A DNA stretch of 33,296 nt, taken from NCBI GenBank assembly GCA_947456505.1, contig CANGTC010000022.1, forward strand, positions 1-33,296. Reading direction: 5' to 3'. The first letter of the stretch is position 1. Every line of letters begins with the position of its first letter. This document shows, in pieces, positions 6,168 to 13,883 of the stretch. This stretch comes from Beijerinckiaceae bacterium. GTDB taxonomy: Bacteria; Pseudomonadota; Alphaproteobacteria; Rhizobiales; Beijerinckiaceae. The position numbers and the translations under genes are program-made. The notes beneath the pieces were generated by a model. That model was not told the DNA's origin and ran no database searches. It worked only from the letters and a program-made list of their open reading frames with translations.

Positions 6168-7331
6168 TCAGCATAATTCCGAAGCCAGCCGCCGCATGAA
6201 GGCGACGCCCTCGGCCAGCTGGCTTTCCTCCAGGAATTCATTGGGTTGATGGGCCTGCTCGATGCTGCCGGGGCCGCACACGACGGTCGGGATTCCCGCG
6301 CTCTGGAAGCGCCCGGCCTCGGTGGCGTAGGAAACCGCGATGGTGGCGTTGCGGCGGCTCGCCTTGAAGGCGAGGGCCTCGGCGGGTGAGCCGGGCTCGG
6401 GCGCGAGGCCCGGCACCTCCACCTCGGCCGTCGTTTCGATGTTGGCGTCCGGCGCATGGCGGCGCAGGCGAGGCAGGATCTCGCGGGCGATGGCGCCCTC
6501 CAGATGGCGCAGGGCCGCATCCTGCGCCACGCCGGGCAAGCCGCGAAACTCCCAGTTGAAGGAACAGTCCCGCGCCAGAATATTACGCGCCGTGCCACCC
6601 TGAATCACGCCCACGCTGATGGTGGATTGGCCCGGAATGAAACGTCCGCCCGGATCGCCCGCAGCGGCGCATTGCTCCATGAAACGGTAGAGTTCGCCCA
6701 CCAGCGCACAGGCCGCCTCGATAGCGTTGGCGCCGAGCATGGGGTTGGACGAATGGGCCTCATGGCCGCGCACCCGCGTCACATAGGTCGCGACCGACTT
6801 GTGGGCGTCCGCCACTTGCATGAGGGTCGGCTCACCCACAATCACCGCGCCCGGACGGGGCAGATCGCGCCCAAAGCGAGCGATGGTGTCCACCGGGCCG
6901 AGGCAAGTGGTCTCCTCGTCATAGCTCAGCAGGATATGGATGGGCCGCTTGAGCGGCAGGGCCTGAAATTCGGGAATCATGGCCAGCGCCAGGGCGTCGA
7001 AGCCCTTCATGTCGCAGGCGCCGCGCCCATAGAGCTTGCCCGCCTCACGGCGCAGGGCGAAGGGGTCGGAGGTCCAGACCTGCCCGGCCACCGGCACCAC
7101 ATCTGTATGGCCTGAAAGCACGACGCCGCCATCCTGCATGGGCCCTATGGTGGCGAAGAGCGCGGCCTTGTCGCCAGCTGCGTTGGGAACCTTCACATAG
7201 GGAACGTCGAGCCCGCGCAGATGGTCCTCGACAGCGGCGACGAGGTCGAGGTTGGATTTCGAACTTTCCGTGTCGAAAGCGACCAGCCGCTCGAGGAGCT
7301 GGATCGCCGCTTCGAGCCGCTGGGTGGTCAT
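6168..7331 (-). CDS. argE: Acetylornithine deacetylase
   Basis: A 387-aa M20-family metallopeptidase that removes acetate from N-acetyl-ornithine in arginine synthesis, in the cytoplasm. Visible ligands: H75 and D77 in SGHTDVVP, the bridging D107 in GACDMKG, the catalytic glutamate and its neighbour in DEE (138-140), and a late AHQPNE histidine. Length and motif spacing fit ArgE better than DapE, although related deacylases share these motifs. It is the first chromosomal gene right of the island, its stop lying 54 bases from the tRNA fragment, and it follows apaG by ten bases on the same strand, so the two are probably co-transcribed. Confidence 0.88.
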   Translation of the reverse strand: MTTQRLEAAIQLLERLVAFDTESSKSNLDLVAAVEDHLRGLDVPYVKVPNAAGDKAALFATIGPMQDGGVVLSGHTDVVPVAGQVWTSDPFALRREAGKLYGRGACDMKGFDALALAMIPEFQALPLKRPIHILLSYDEETTCLGPVDTIARFGRDLPRPGAVIVGEPTLMQVADAHKSVATYVTRVRGHEAHSSNPMLGANAIEAACALVGELYRFMEQCAAAGDPGGRFIPGQSTISVGVIQGGTARNILARDCSFNWEFRGLPGVAQDAALRHLEGAIAREILPRLRRHAPDANIETTAEVEVPGLAPEPGSPAEALAFKASRRNATIAVSYATEAGRFQSAGIPTVVCGPGSIEQAHQPNEFLEESQLAEGVAFMRRLASELC

Positions 7332-7341
7332 GCAAGACCCC

Positions 7342-7734
7342 TCAGTTCAGGACACGCCGGATATGGGGGCTGTCGAGGGAGAAGGTGGGAATCTCCACAT
7401 CGAAGCTGCCGCCAGTCTCATCCACCATGCGATAGCTGCCGCCCATGAAGCCCGAAGGCGTGGGCAGCGGACAACCGGAGGTGTAGCGGAAGCTCTCGCC
7501 CTCGCGCAGGATCGGCTGCTCGCCGACGACGCCAGCGCCGCGAACCTCATTCAATTTGCCGTTGGAGTCCGTGATGCGCCAGTGGCGCGACACAAGCTGC
7601 ACGGTGCGTGACCCGCGATTCGCAATCTCGATCGTATAGGACCAGAAATAGCGGCCGCTCGACGGGTCGGAGCGATCCTCCTGGAACTCCGGCTCGACAG
7701 TGATTTCGATGTGATCGGTCAGGGATTGATACAT
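7342..7734 (-). CDS. apaG: ApaG protein (Co2+/Mg2+ efflux-associated)
   Basis: The ATG at 7734 gives 130 aa, the normal ApaG length; the longer open frame to 7881 would run into the leader of the divergent GNAT gene. The fibronectin-III-like ApaG fold is recognised by YFWSYTIEI, the VQLVSRHW segment, GVVGEQPIL and the SGCPLPTPSGFMGGSY block. The family was named for a link to ApaH in enterobacteria and cobalt tolerance; its biochemical role is unsettled. It lies directly upstream of argE. Confidence 0.9.
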   Translation of the reverse strand: MYQSLTDHIEITVEPEFQEDRSDPSSGRYFWSYTIEIANRGSRTVQLVSRHWRITDSNGKLNEVRGAGVVGEQPILREGESFRYTSGCPLPTPSGFMGGSYRMVDETGGSFDVEIPTFSLDSPHIRRVLN

Positions 7735-7833
7735 GGCTGCGTTTCGGCAGATGAGGAGTAGAGCGGAGTCCTCTTGCCTCAGGACCGCCGCCGCGTCAAT
7801 TTCCCCCCGCGCGGTGACAGGGGAAAAATAAAT

Positions 7834-8331
7834 ATGGATGAGATGGCGAATAAATACGGGATTGCGCTGCGCAAGGCGCAAGCGGCGGACGCCGAGCCCG
7901 CTTGCGCCCTGGTGCGCCGCTCAATCCTTGAGCTTTGCAAGCTTGACCATGGAGGCGATCCCCTCACGCTGGAGGGCTGGCTCTGCAACAAGACGCCGGA
8001 GAACATGCTGGTCTGGATCACCACGCCGGGCACCACCTGCTTTCTGGCCGAGATCGACGGCGCCCTGGCGGGGGTTGGGGTCGTCACCGATTATGGCGAG
8101 GTGCTGTTGGCCTATGTGACGCCGGAATTCCGCTTTCGCGGCGTCACCAGCACCCTGCTCGACCAGATGGAGCGTCACGCCCGGGCGCAGCACGCCGACC
8201 GCATGAGCCTGACCACCACGGACACCGCCCGCGCCTTCTTCGAGGCGCGGGGCTACAGTCCGGAGGAGGAGATCGGCGACCTCTTCAGCGACGACCAGAG
8301 CACGCTGCTGAAAGAATGGCCGAAGGCCTAA
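7834..8331 (+). CDS. GNAT-family N-acetyltransferase
   Basis: The ATG at 7834 follows AGGGGA at normal spacing and gives 165 aa; a frame to 7774 adds 20 residues without a ribosome site. The GNAT core is visible: IALRKAQAADAEPACALV (beta 1/alpha 1), CFLAEIDGALAGVGVV (beta 2-4), then VTPEFRFRGVTSTLLDQME, the acetyl-CoA loop, with RFRGV in place of the usual RxxGxG/A. The end, TARAFFEARGY, is the common C-terminal motif. The substrate cannot be told. It is divergent from apaG and convergent with metZ (three bases between stops). Confidence 0.85.
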   Translation: MDEMANKYGIALRKAQAADAEPACALVRRSILELCKLDHGGDPLTLEGWLCNKTPENMLVWITTPGTTCFLAEIDGALAGVGVVTDYGEVLLAYVTPEFRFRGVTSTLLDQMERHARAQHADRMSLTTTDTARAFFEARGYSPEEEIGDLFSDDQSTLLKEWPKA

Positions 8332-8334
8332 CGA

Positions 8335-9555
8335 TCATTTGATGGCGTCGCAGCCCGCCGCCACATCCTCGATCAGATCGTCGATATCCTCGAGCCCGCA
8401 AGACAGGCGCAACATGCCGTCGCCAATCCCTGATTCGGCGCGGGCCTCCGGCCCGATGCGCTGATGGGTGGTGGTGGCGGGGTGGGTGATGAGGCTCTTG
8501 GCGTCGCCCAGATTGTTGGAGATCTTCACCACCGACAGGGCGTTGGAGAAGGCGAAGGCCCCCTCCTTGCCGCCCTTCACGTCGAAGGCGAGCACCGAGC
8601 CGCCGCCCGTCATCTGGCGCATGGCCAGTTCGTGCTGGGGATGGTCCTTGCGGCTGGGATAGAGCACGCGAGCGATCTCCGGCCGCGAAGCCAGATAATC
8701 GGCGACGGCGGCGGCGTTGCGCTGCTGCTGCATGAGGCGCACGGGCAGTGTCTCCAGCCCCTTCAGCATCACCCAGGCGTTGAAGGGCGAAAGAGCGGGC
8801 CCGGTCTGGCGCAGGAAGTTATGCACATGGGTCTGGATGAACTCGTTGGAGGCGAGAATCATTCCTCCCAGACACCGCCCCTGCCCATCGATGTTTTTGG
8901 TTGTGGAATAAACGACGCAATCGGCGCCAAGCTCAAAGGGGCTCTGCAAGAGCGGCGTGGCGAAGACATTGTCGACCACCAGATTCGCCCCGCCCGCATG
9001 GGCGATTTCGGCCACCGCCGCAATGTCGATGATTTCGAGCTGCGGATTGGTGGGGCTCTCCAGGAAGCAGACCTTCGTGTTGGGCCGCATGGCGGCGCGC
9101 CATTGGTCGAGGTCCGTCCCGTCCACCAGGGTGGAGGGCACGCCAAAGCGCGGCAACAATTCCTCGACTATATAGCGACAGGAGCCGAACAGGGCCTTGG
9201 CCGCCACCACATGATCGCCCGCCTTCAGCTGGCCCAGCATGGCGGCGGTCACCGCAGCCATGCCGCTGGCGGTGGCGCGGGCGGCTTCGGCGCCCTCCAG
9301 AAGCGCCATACGCTCTTCGAACATGGCGACGGTGGGATTGGAGAAGCGCGAATAGATGAAGCCTGCGGACTCTCCCTTAAACCGCGCCTCTGCGGTCTCC
9401 ATGTCCGGATAAACATAGCCCTGGGTCAGGAACATGGCCTCGGAGGTCTCGCCGAACTGGGAGCGCAAGGTCCCGCCATGCACGAGCCGGGTGGCCTGGC
9501 GCAGCTTGTTCATGGGCTTGGGGGTTTTGGCAGGGGTATTTTCAGCGCTCGACAT
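8335..9555 (-). CDS. metZ: O-succinylhomoserine sulfhydrylase
   Basis: A 406-aa PLP enzyme of the Cys/Met metabolism family that makes homocysteine from O-succinylhomoserine and sulfide. The start is taken as ATG 9555, since GAGGA lies six bases before it but abuts the in-frame ATG at 9561. The PLP lysine is K220 in STTKNIDGQGR and the PLP-ring aspartate is in VVDNVF. SRFSNPT, ATASGMAA and the C-terminal LSCGLED are typical; KNIDGQGR points to MetZ rather than MetB or MetY. A SAM-II-like riboswitch lies in its leader, as expected for a methionine gene in this bacterial class. Confidence 0.9.
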   Translation of the reverse strand: MSSAENTPAKTPKPMNKLRQATRLVHGGTLRSQFGETSEAMFLTQGYVYPDMETAEARFKGESAGFIYSRFSNPTVAMFEERMALLEGAEAARATASGMAAVTAAMLGQLKAGDHVVAAKALFGSCRYIVEELLPRFGVPSTLVDGTDLDQWRAAMRPNTKVCFLESPTNPQLEIIDIAAVAEIAHAGGANLVVDNVFATPLLQSPFELGADCVVYSTTKNIDGQGRCLGGMILASNEFIQTHVHNFLRQTGPALSPFNAWVMLKGLETLPVRLMQQQRNAAAVADYLASRPEIARVLYPSRKDHPQHELAMRQMTGGGSVLAFDVKGGKEGAFAFSNALSVVKISNNLGDAKSLITHPATTTHQRIGPEARAESGIGDGMLRLSCGLEDIDDLIEDVAAGCDAIK

Positions 9556-9616
9556 CTTCATTCCTCTTCTTCAGACGCCGGCAAGCCCGAAAGGGGCGGC
9601 GCGGCCAGGAGGCTTG

Positions 9617-9649
9617 AAAGGTCGGGCCAAGGAGCCAGCCCGGCCTTTT
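9617..9649 (-). promoter_or_regulatory. Hairpin overlapping the riboswitch tail
   Basis: On the minus strand AAAGG-C-CGGGC pairs with GCCCG-A-CCTTT around a ten-base loop, with one mismatch. Its 5' arm is the same AAAAGG tail that the SAM-II pseudoknot would hold, so the two folds exclude each other. No T tract follows on the minus strand, so it is not a normal terminator there. Confidence 0.4.
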
Positions 9650-9698
9650 AGCCCCTTTTTTTATGTGGAGGGCAAGCCAGCCGGCTCAAATGACCACA
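9644..9698 (-). promoter_or_regulatory. SAM-II-like riboswitch upstream of metZ
   Basis: The minus strand matches the SAM-II H-type pseudoknot in order. P1 is TGTGG with CCACA. The loop carries ATTTGAGCCGG and GGCTTGC, then comes ATAAA after P1, and finally GCTAAAAGG. TTGCCC in the loop can pair with GGGC before TAAAA, and CC with the final GG, giving the P2 helix. Most SAM-II RNAs read TTGCAGCCAC here; this one reads TTGCCCTCCAC, with the pairing kept. Binding of S-adenosylmethionine would lower metZ expression. The distance from the aptamer end to the start codon, about 88 bases, is long for this class. Confidence 0.75.
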
Positions 9699-9803
9699 GA
9701 AGCGGTGGACCGTAAGACCCGATCCGCCCCACGTCAATTGAGCTATGCCGGACGATGCGCTAGGGAAAGGGAGGCGTCGCCGCGCGTTCGAGGATCAGTG
9801 CCA

Positions 9804-10934
9804 GTGTCCACCGACTTGAAACCCCCCGCCCCCTGGTTGCAGGGCAGCGGCATTCTCGCCGCCCGGCAGATCGCGGCCATGGCTGAGGCCGGGCTCATCA
9901 CCCATGCGGCCCCCTTCGCCACGGGTCAGATCCAGCCCGCCAGCCTCGACCTGCGGCTGGGCGCGCGGGCCTGGCGCATGCGCGCCAGCTTCCTGCCGGG
10001 CGCCGCCACGGTCATGGAGCGGGTGGAGGATCTGAAGCTCCACGAGATCGACCTGACCCACGGCGCGGTGCTGGAGACCAATTGCGTCTATGTGGCCGAA
10101 CTCATGGAGGGCCTGAACCTCCCCGAGACGCTGAGCGCCGCCGCCAACCCTAAAAGCTCCACCGGGCGCATCGACGTCTTCACCCGCGTCATCACCGACC
10201 GCACCCGCTCCTTCGATACGGTGAGCGCGGGCTACAAGGGGCCGCTCTTCGCGGAGATTTCCCCGAAAACCTTCCCCATCCTCGCCCGCCAGGGCTCACG
10301 CCTCTCGCAGATGCGCTTTCGCAATGGCGGCGCGGTGCTGGACGACGCGGGCCACCGCGCCCTGCATGCGCGCGAGCCCATCGTCACCAGCGCCGACCCC
10401 TCCTTCCACAATGGCGTCGCGGTCTCCATCGATCTGGCGGGCTTTGGCTCTGATTCCATCCTGGGCTATCGCGCCAAGCATCACACAGGCCTGATCGACG
10501 TCGACAAGGTCGGCGCCTGCGATCCCAAGCATTTCTGGGAGCCGGTCTATGCCGAGGAGCGACCGGGGCGGACCAGCGGCCTGATCCTCGACCCCGGCGA
10601 ATTCTACATTCTGGCCTCCAAGGAGGCCGTGCGCGTGCCCCCGGACCATGCGGCGGAGATGACGCCCTTTGATCCGCTGGTGGGCGAGTTCCGCGTCCAT
10701 TACGCGGGCTTCTTCGACCCGGGCTTTGGCGCGGCGGAGGCCGGGGGCCTTGGCGCGCGGGCGGTGCTGGAGGTGCGCTCCCATGACGTGCCCTTCATTC
10801 TGGAAGATGGGCAGATCATCGGGCGCCTGGTCTACGAGCGCATGGCGGAGACGCCCGCCAGCCTCTATGGCGCGGGGCTGGGCTCCAACTATCAGGCGCA
10901 GGGCCTGAAGCTCTCGAAGCATTTCCGCACATGA
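9804..10934 (+). CDS. dcd: dCTP deaminase, long two-domain type
   Basis: A 376-aa protein of the DCD family, which converts dCTP to dUTP for thymidylate synthesis. It is about twice the length of the enterobacterial enzyme, consistent with two tandem dUTPase-like domains, the form usual in Alphaproteobacteria. LMEGLNLPE, NPKSSTGRIDVFTRVI and GYKGPLFAEI in the first half correspond to the nucleotide-binding segments. The GTG at 9804 is the likely start (AGGA upstream); the open frame back to 9663 runs through the metZ riboswitch region. It overlaps the MFS gene by ATGA. Confidence 0.82.
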   Translation: MSTDLKPPAPWLQGSGILAARQIAAMAEAGLITHAAPFATGQIQPASLDLRLGARAWRMRASFLPGAATVMERVEDLKLHEIDLTHGAVLETNCVYVAELMEGLNLPETLSAAANPKSSTGRIDVFTRVITDRTRSFDTVSAGYKGPLFAEISPKTFPILARQGSRLSQMRFRNGGAVLDDAGHRALHAREPIVTSADPSFHNGVAVSIDLAGFGSDSILGYRAKHHTGLIDVDKVGACDPKHFWEPVYAEERPGRTSGLILDPGEFYILASKEAVRVPPDHAAEMTPFDPLVGEFRVHYAGFFDPGFGAAEAGGLGARAVLEVRSHDVPFILEDGQIIGRLVYERMAETPASLYGAGLGSNYQAQGLKLSKHFRT

Positions 10935-12142
10935 GCGACCTCGCCCTCGACCAACTGCCGCGCCGCGATCTGCGCATCATCTCGGTGGTGGGGGCCGCCC
11001 ATTTCACAAGCCATTTTTATCAGGTGGTCCTGCCGCCCCTGTTTCCGCTGATGCGGGAAAGCCTTGGCGTCACCTATACTGAGCTTGGGCTGGTGATGAC
11101 GCTGTTTTTCGCGGTGTCGGGGCTGGCGCAGGTGGCCGCCGGTTTTGCGGTGGACCGATTTGGTCCGCAATATGTGCTGCCGATGGGCGTCGCCTTGCTG
11201 TCTGGCGCGACGCTGCTGATGGGCCTTGCGCCAAGTTACTGGATGTTCCTGCCGCTGGCGGTGATGGCGGGACTTGGCAACTGCGTCTATCACCCTGCGG
11301 ATTATTCCGTGCTCAGCCTGCGGATCTCGCCGCATCTCATCGCACGCGGCTATAGCGTCCATACGGTCATGGGCAGCCTTGGCTGGGCCGTTCCGCCTGT
11401 GACCATGGTGCTGCTCGCCGAGCAGATCGGCTGGCGGGCGGCGTTGATCATCATGGGCGCGGGCGGCCTCATCGGAGCCCTGCTGCTGCTGCTCGACCGG
11501 CAGGACCTCGAACTGCCCCGCACGCAACAAAAGCGCGCCGAGGATGGCTCCCTGTTGCCAGACGTCACCGCCCTGGTCTCGAAGCCCATCCTCATGGCCT
11601 TCCTCTTTTTCACCCTGATCTCCTTGGCTCTGGGCGCGGTGCAGACCTATATGCCGACCCTGCTTCCGCAGGTGCAGGGCGTGAGCCTGACCGCCGCCTC
11701 CGCCTTCACCACGGCCTATTTCGGCTCGAACGCCATAGGCGCCTTCGCGGGCGGCTGGATTGCGGATCGCTGGAAGAATTACGATGGGATCATAGGTCTG
11801 GGCCTCGCGCTCGCCGCCGCCGCCATCCTCATGGTGGGTTTTGTGTCGATGTCGCTGATCCCGTTGATCGCCATGGGCTGCGTGGCGGGCTTCGGGGCCG
11901 GCGTCATTCTGCCCGCGCGCGACATGCTGGTGCGCGCTGCGGCGCCAGCCAACGCCACGGGCAAGGTCTTCGGCCTCGTCTATTCCGGCCTTGATCTGGG
12001 CATCGTGGTTGTGCCTGTGATTGTCGGCCCGATGATCGACCACGGCTATCTGAGCCTCCCCTTCGCGTTCATCGTGGTCTCCCTGGGGTTCACCATCGTG
12101 GCGGCCATGGCGGTGCGCTGGTCGAGCCCCGTCAAAAGCTGA
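10931..12142 (+). CDS. MFS transporter, fosmidomycin-resistance-like
   Basis: A 403-aa inner-membrane protein with about twelve hydrophobic segments in two halves, the second half starting near residue 215 after a charged loop (LDRQDLELPRTQQKRAEDG). GAAHFTSHFYQVVLPPLFPLM and NCVYHPADYS resemble the Fsr branch of the major facilitator superfamily, and FAVDRFG after TM2 is the MFS motif A region. The substrate is unknown. It is translationally coupled to dcd by a four-base overlap; I see no metabolic reason for the pairing. Confidence 0.82.
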   Translation: MSDLALDQLPRRDLRIISVVGAAHFTSHFYQVVLPPLFPLMRESLGVTYTELGLVMTLFFAVSGLAQVAAGFAVDRFGPQYVLPMGVALLSGATLLMGLAPSYWMFLPLAVMAGLGNCVYHPADYSVLSLRISPHLIARGYSVHTVMGSLGWAVPPVTMVLLAEQIGWRAALIIMGAGGLIGALLLLLDRQDLELPRTQQKRAEDGSLLPDVTALVSKPILMAFLFFTLISLALGAVQTYMPTLLPQVQGVSLTAASAFTTAYFGSNAIGAFAGGWIADRWKNYDGIIGLGLALAAAAILMVGFVSMSLIPLIAMGCVAGFGAGVILPARDMLVRAAAPANATGKVFGLVYSGLDLGIVVVPVIVGPMIDHGYLSLPFAFIVVSLGFTIVAAMAVRWSSPVKS

Positions 12143-12200
12143 CAGGTGCGGGGCGCGCCGTTTTGGTGTATGGATAGCGCAGACAACCGGCGATCAGGCC

Positions 12201-12374
12201 ATGACCACCATCGAGACCTCGCAAAACCAGCCCATGGCGCCCGACACCCGTCGCGCGCTCAAGATCGCGGGCCTCGGCTTCGCCTTGCTGGCGCTGGCGG
12301 GGGGGCTTTTCTGGCTGCGCTTCGGATCTGAGATCTACTTCGACATGATCGCTTTCGCCCAGGGCTGTTTCTGA
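12201..12374 (+). CDS. 57-aa single-pass membrane peptide
   Basis: The frame has a hydrophilic N-terminus (about 20 residues), one transmembrane helix (LKIAGLGFALLALAGGLFWL) and a short C-terminus ending AFAQGCF. It ends 11 bases before the SCO1/SenC gene, on the same strand. Small one-helix proteins often precede sco genes in this order and may take part in cytochrome oxidase assembly, but that is inference. Confidence 0.6.
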   Translation: MTTIETSQNQPMAPDTRRALKIAGLGFALLALAGGLFWLRFGSEIYFDMIAFAQGCF

Positions 12375-12385
12375 CCGGATCCTTG

Positions 12386-12967
12386 ATGACCCCTTCCCCC
12401 CGCATTCTGTTGCCTGCCCTGGTGCTGACCTTTGGCCTGGCGCTTGTTTCGGTCGCCGCCTGGCTGACCTTCTCCGGCCCCGGCGCGCCGCCGCCCTCCG
12501 CCATCGGCGCCCCCTTTCGCCTGACGGGATCGGACGGCAAGAGCGTCAGCGACGCCGACCTCAAGGGCCAGGTGGTGGTGCTGTTCTTTGGCTATACCCA
12601 CTGCCCTGACGTCTGCCCGACGACCCTGTTCGAAGTCTCCGAACTCTTCCGCAAACTGGGCGAGGGCGCCAAGATCAAGGGTGTCTTCGTCTCGGTCGAT
12701 CCCGAACGCGACACGCCAGAGGTGCTGAAGGATTATCTGAGCAGTTTCGACAAGCGCATCATCGGCCTGTCAGGGGATCGCGCTGCGCTTGAACCCATGC
12801 TGAAGGCCTATCGGGTCTATGCGCGCAAGAACCCCGCCGCCAATGGTGAATACAGCATGGACCACAGCGCCATCGTCTATCTCATGGACAGGCAGATGCG
12901 CTTCATCGGCCCGCTGAACATCGGCGAAGACGATGTGGCGCTGAAGGAAATCAAGAAGTGGCTCTAG
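12386..12967 (+). CDS. SCO1/SenC-family copper chaperone
   Basis: A 193-aa thioredoxin-fold protein anchored by an N-terminal helix (residues about 8-29) with the domain in the periplasm. The copper ligands are visible: C73 and C77 in THCPDVCP and H160 in MDHSA. SVDPERDTPE and YLMDRQMRFIGP are family landmarks. Such proteins deliver copper to the CuA site of cytochrome c oxidase or act as thiol-disulfide reductases. The ATG at 12386 is preferred to the TTG one codon earlier. It is probably co-transcribed with the 57-aa membrane gene upstream. Confidence 0.9.
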   Translation: MTPSPRILLPALVLTFGLALVSVAAWLTFSGPGAPPPSAIGAPFRLTGSDGKSVSDADLKGQVVVLFFGYTHCPDVCPTTLFEVSELFRKLGEGAKIKGVFVSVDPERDTPEVLKDYLSSFDKRIIGLSGDRAALEPMLKAYRVYARKNPAANGEYSMDHSAIVYLMDRQMRFIGPLNIGEDDVALKEIKKWL

Positions 12968-12971
12968 CCGT

Positions 12972-13805
12972 TCAGTAAAAGCCAACGGGAAAATATTTCA
13001 GATAAAGATCCGCATAGACGCCGCGTTCCGAAACGCGTTTGAGCGCATAATCAAGCGCCCGCTTCATCGCCTGATTGTCCTTGCGCAGAGCGATTCCCAC
13101 GCCATCGCCAAAGAACCGGGACTCCGTATAGGGGCCGCCGCGAAAGGCGCAGCACCCGCTGGCGTCCGTGCCATTGAGCCAGAGCACGAAAGCCACCCCA
13201 TCGCCAAAGGCGATCTCGATCTCATTGCGCTTGAGCGCAGACCGCAGCGCCTGAGCATTGTCATAGGCGCGCAAACTGACGCGCGGGAAAAAGGCCCGCA
13301 GATAGGCCTCATGGGCGGAACGGCCGACAACGCCCACGGTCTTGCCCGCAAGCGCCTCAGGGCTCAGATCGGGCAGAGCCACCGCAGCGCGCGCCACGAA
13401 GCGCCCGGGCGTCTTGTAATAGGGCGAGGTGAACTCAACCCGCGCGCGATTGGCTGACGTCATGGCGATGGAGGCGATGGCCGCATCGGCGCGGCTCTGT
13501 TCGATGGTCTCGAATATGGTGTCCCAGCGCCGGGCCTGCACCGTGCATTGCACGCGCAGCTCCTCGCAGAGCGCGCGGGCGAGATCCACATTGAAGCCGC
13601 TGAGGCTCCCATCCGGCAGGGCGAAGCCGAAGGGGGGATAGTCATCCTCCGTCACGAAGCGGATCACGCGGATGGCGGAGGTCTCGGGACGGTCGATGCG
13701 GTGTTGCGGATCCCAGAAATTGGGAATGGCGACCCCATCGGCGGCCACGGCGAGGCTGGCGGCGCAAAGGGCGAGGGTCGCCGCGAAAACACGCAGGAGG
13801 CGCAT
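12972..13805 (-). CDS. Periplasmic solute-binding protein, amino-acid-type (SBP_bac_3)
   Basis: From ATG 13805 the protein is 277 aa with a signal peptide (LLRVFAATLALCAASLAVAA). Family 3 landmarks follow: DDYPPFGF, SGFNVDLARALCEEL, ADAAIASIAMTSANRARVEFTSPYY, and later AGKTVGVVGRSAHEAYL and YDNAQALRSALKRNEIEIAFGD. Binding of an amino acid or related polar compound is likely. No ABC permease or ATPase gene is adjacent, so it works with a distant transporter or as a sensor. A longer frame (ATG 13850 or beyond) lacks a ribosome site. Its stop is four bases from that of the convergent SCO gene. Confidence 0.85.
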   Translation of the reverse strand: MRLLRVFAATLALCAASLAVAADGVAIPNFWDPQHRIDRPETSAIRVIRFVTEDDYPPFGFALPDGSLSGFNVDLARALCEELRVQCTVQARRWDTIFETIEQSRADAAIASIAMTSANRARVEFTSPYYKTPGRFVARAAVALPDLSPEALAGKTVGVVGRSAHEAYLRAFFPRVSLRAYDNAQALRSALKRNEIEIAFGDGVAFVLWLNGTDASGCCAFRGGPYTESRFFGDGVGIALRKDNQAMKRALDYALKRVSERGVYADLYLKYFPVGFY

Positions 13806-13883
13806 TTTTGCTCTGGTCAAGCTGCAAGCCGTCGACTTAAGCTCAATCATTGGTTCTGTGCTCACTCGCGCGTGTTGGCGTTC

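Noticed and set aside
8464-9651. 395-codon plus-strand frame opposite metZ
   Set aside because: It overlaps metZ entirely and has no recognisable motif; metZ has all its active-site residues.
9617-9660. Plus-strand intrinsic terminator (hairpin followed by a T-rich stretch)
   Set aside because: No plus-strand gene lies upstream to be terminated, and the same bases are explained by the minus-strand riboswitch and its overlapping hairpin.
10892-12043. 383-codon minus-strand frame opposite the MFS gene
   Set aside because: It is rich in His, Gln, Arg and Asp, the antisense of membrane helices, and has no family signature.
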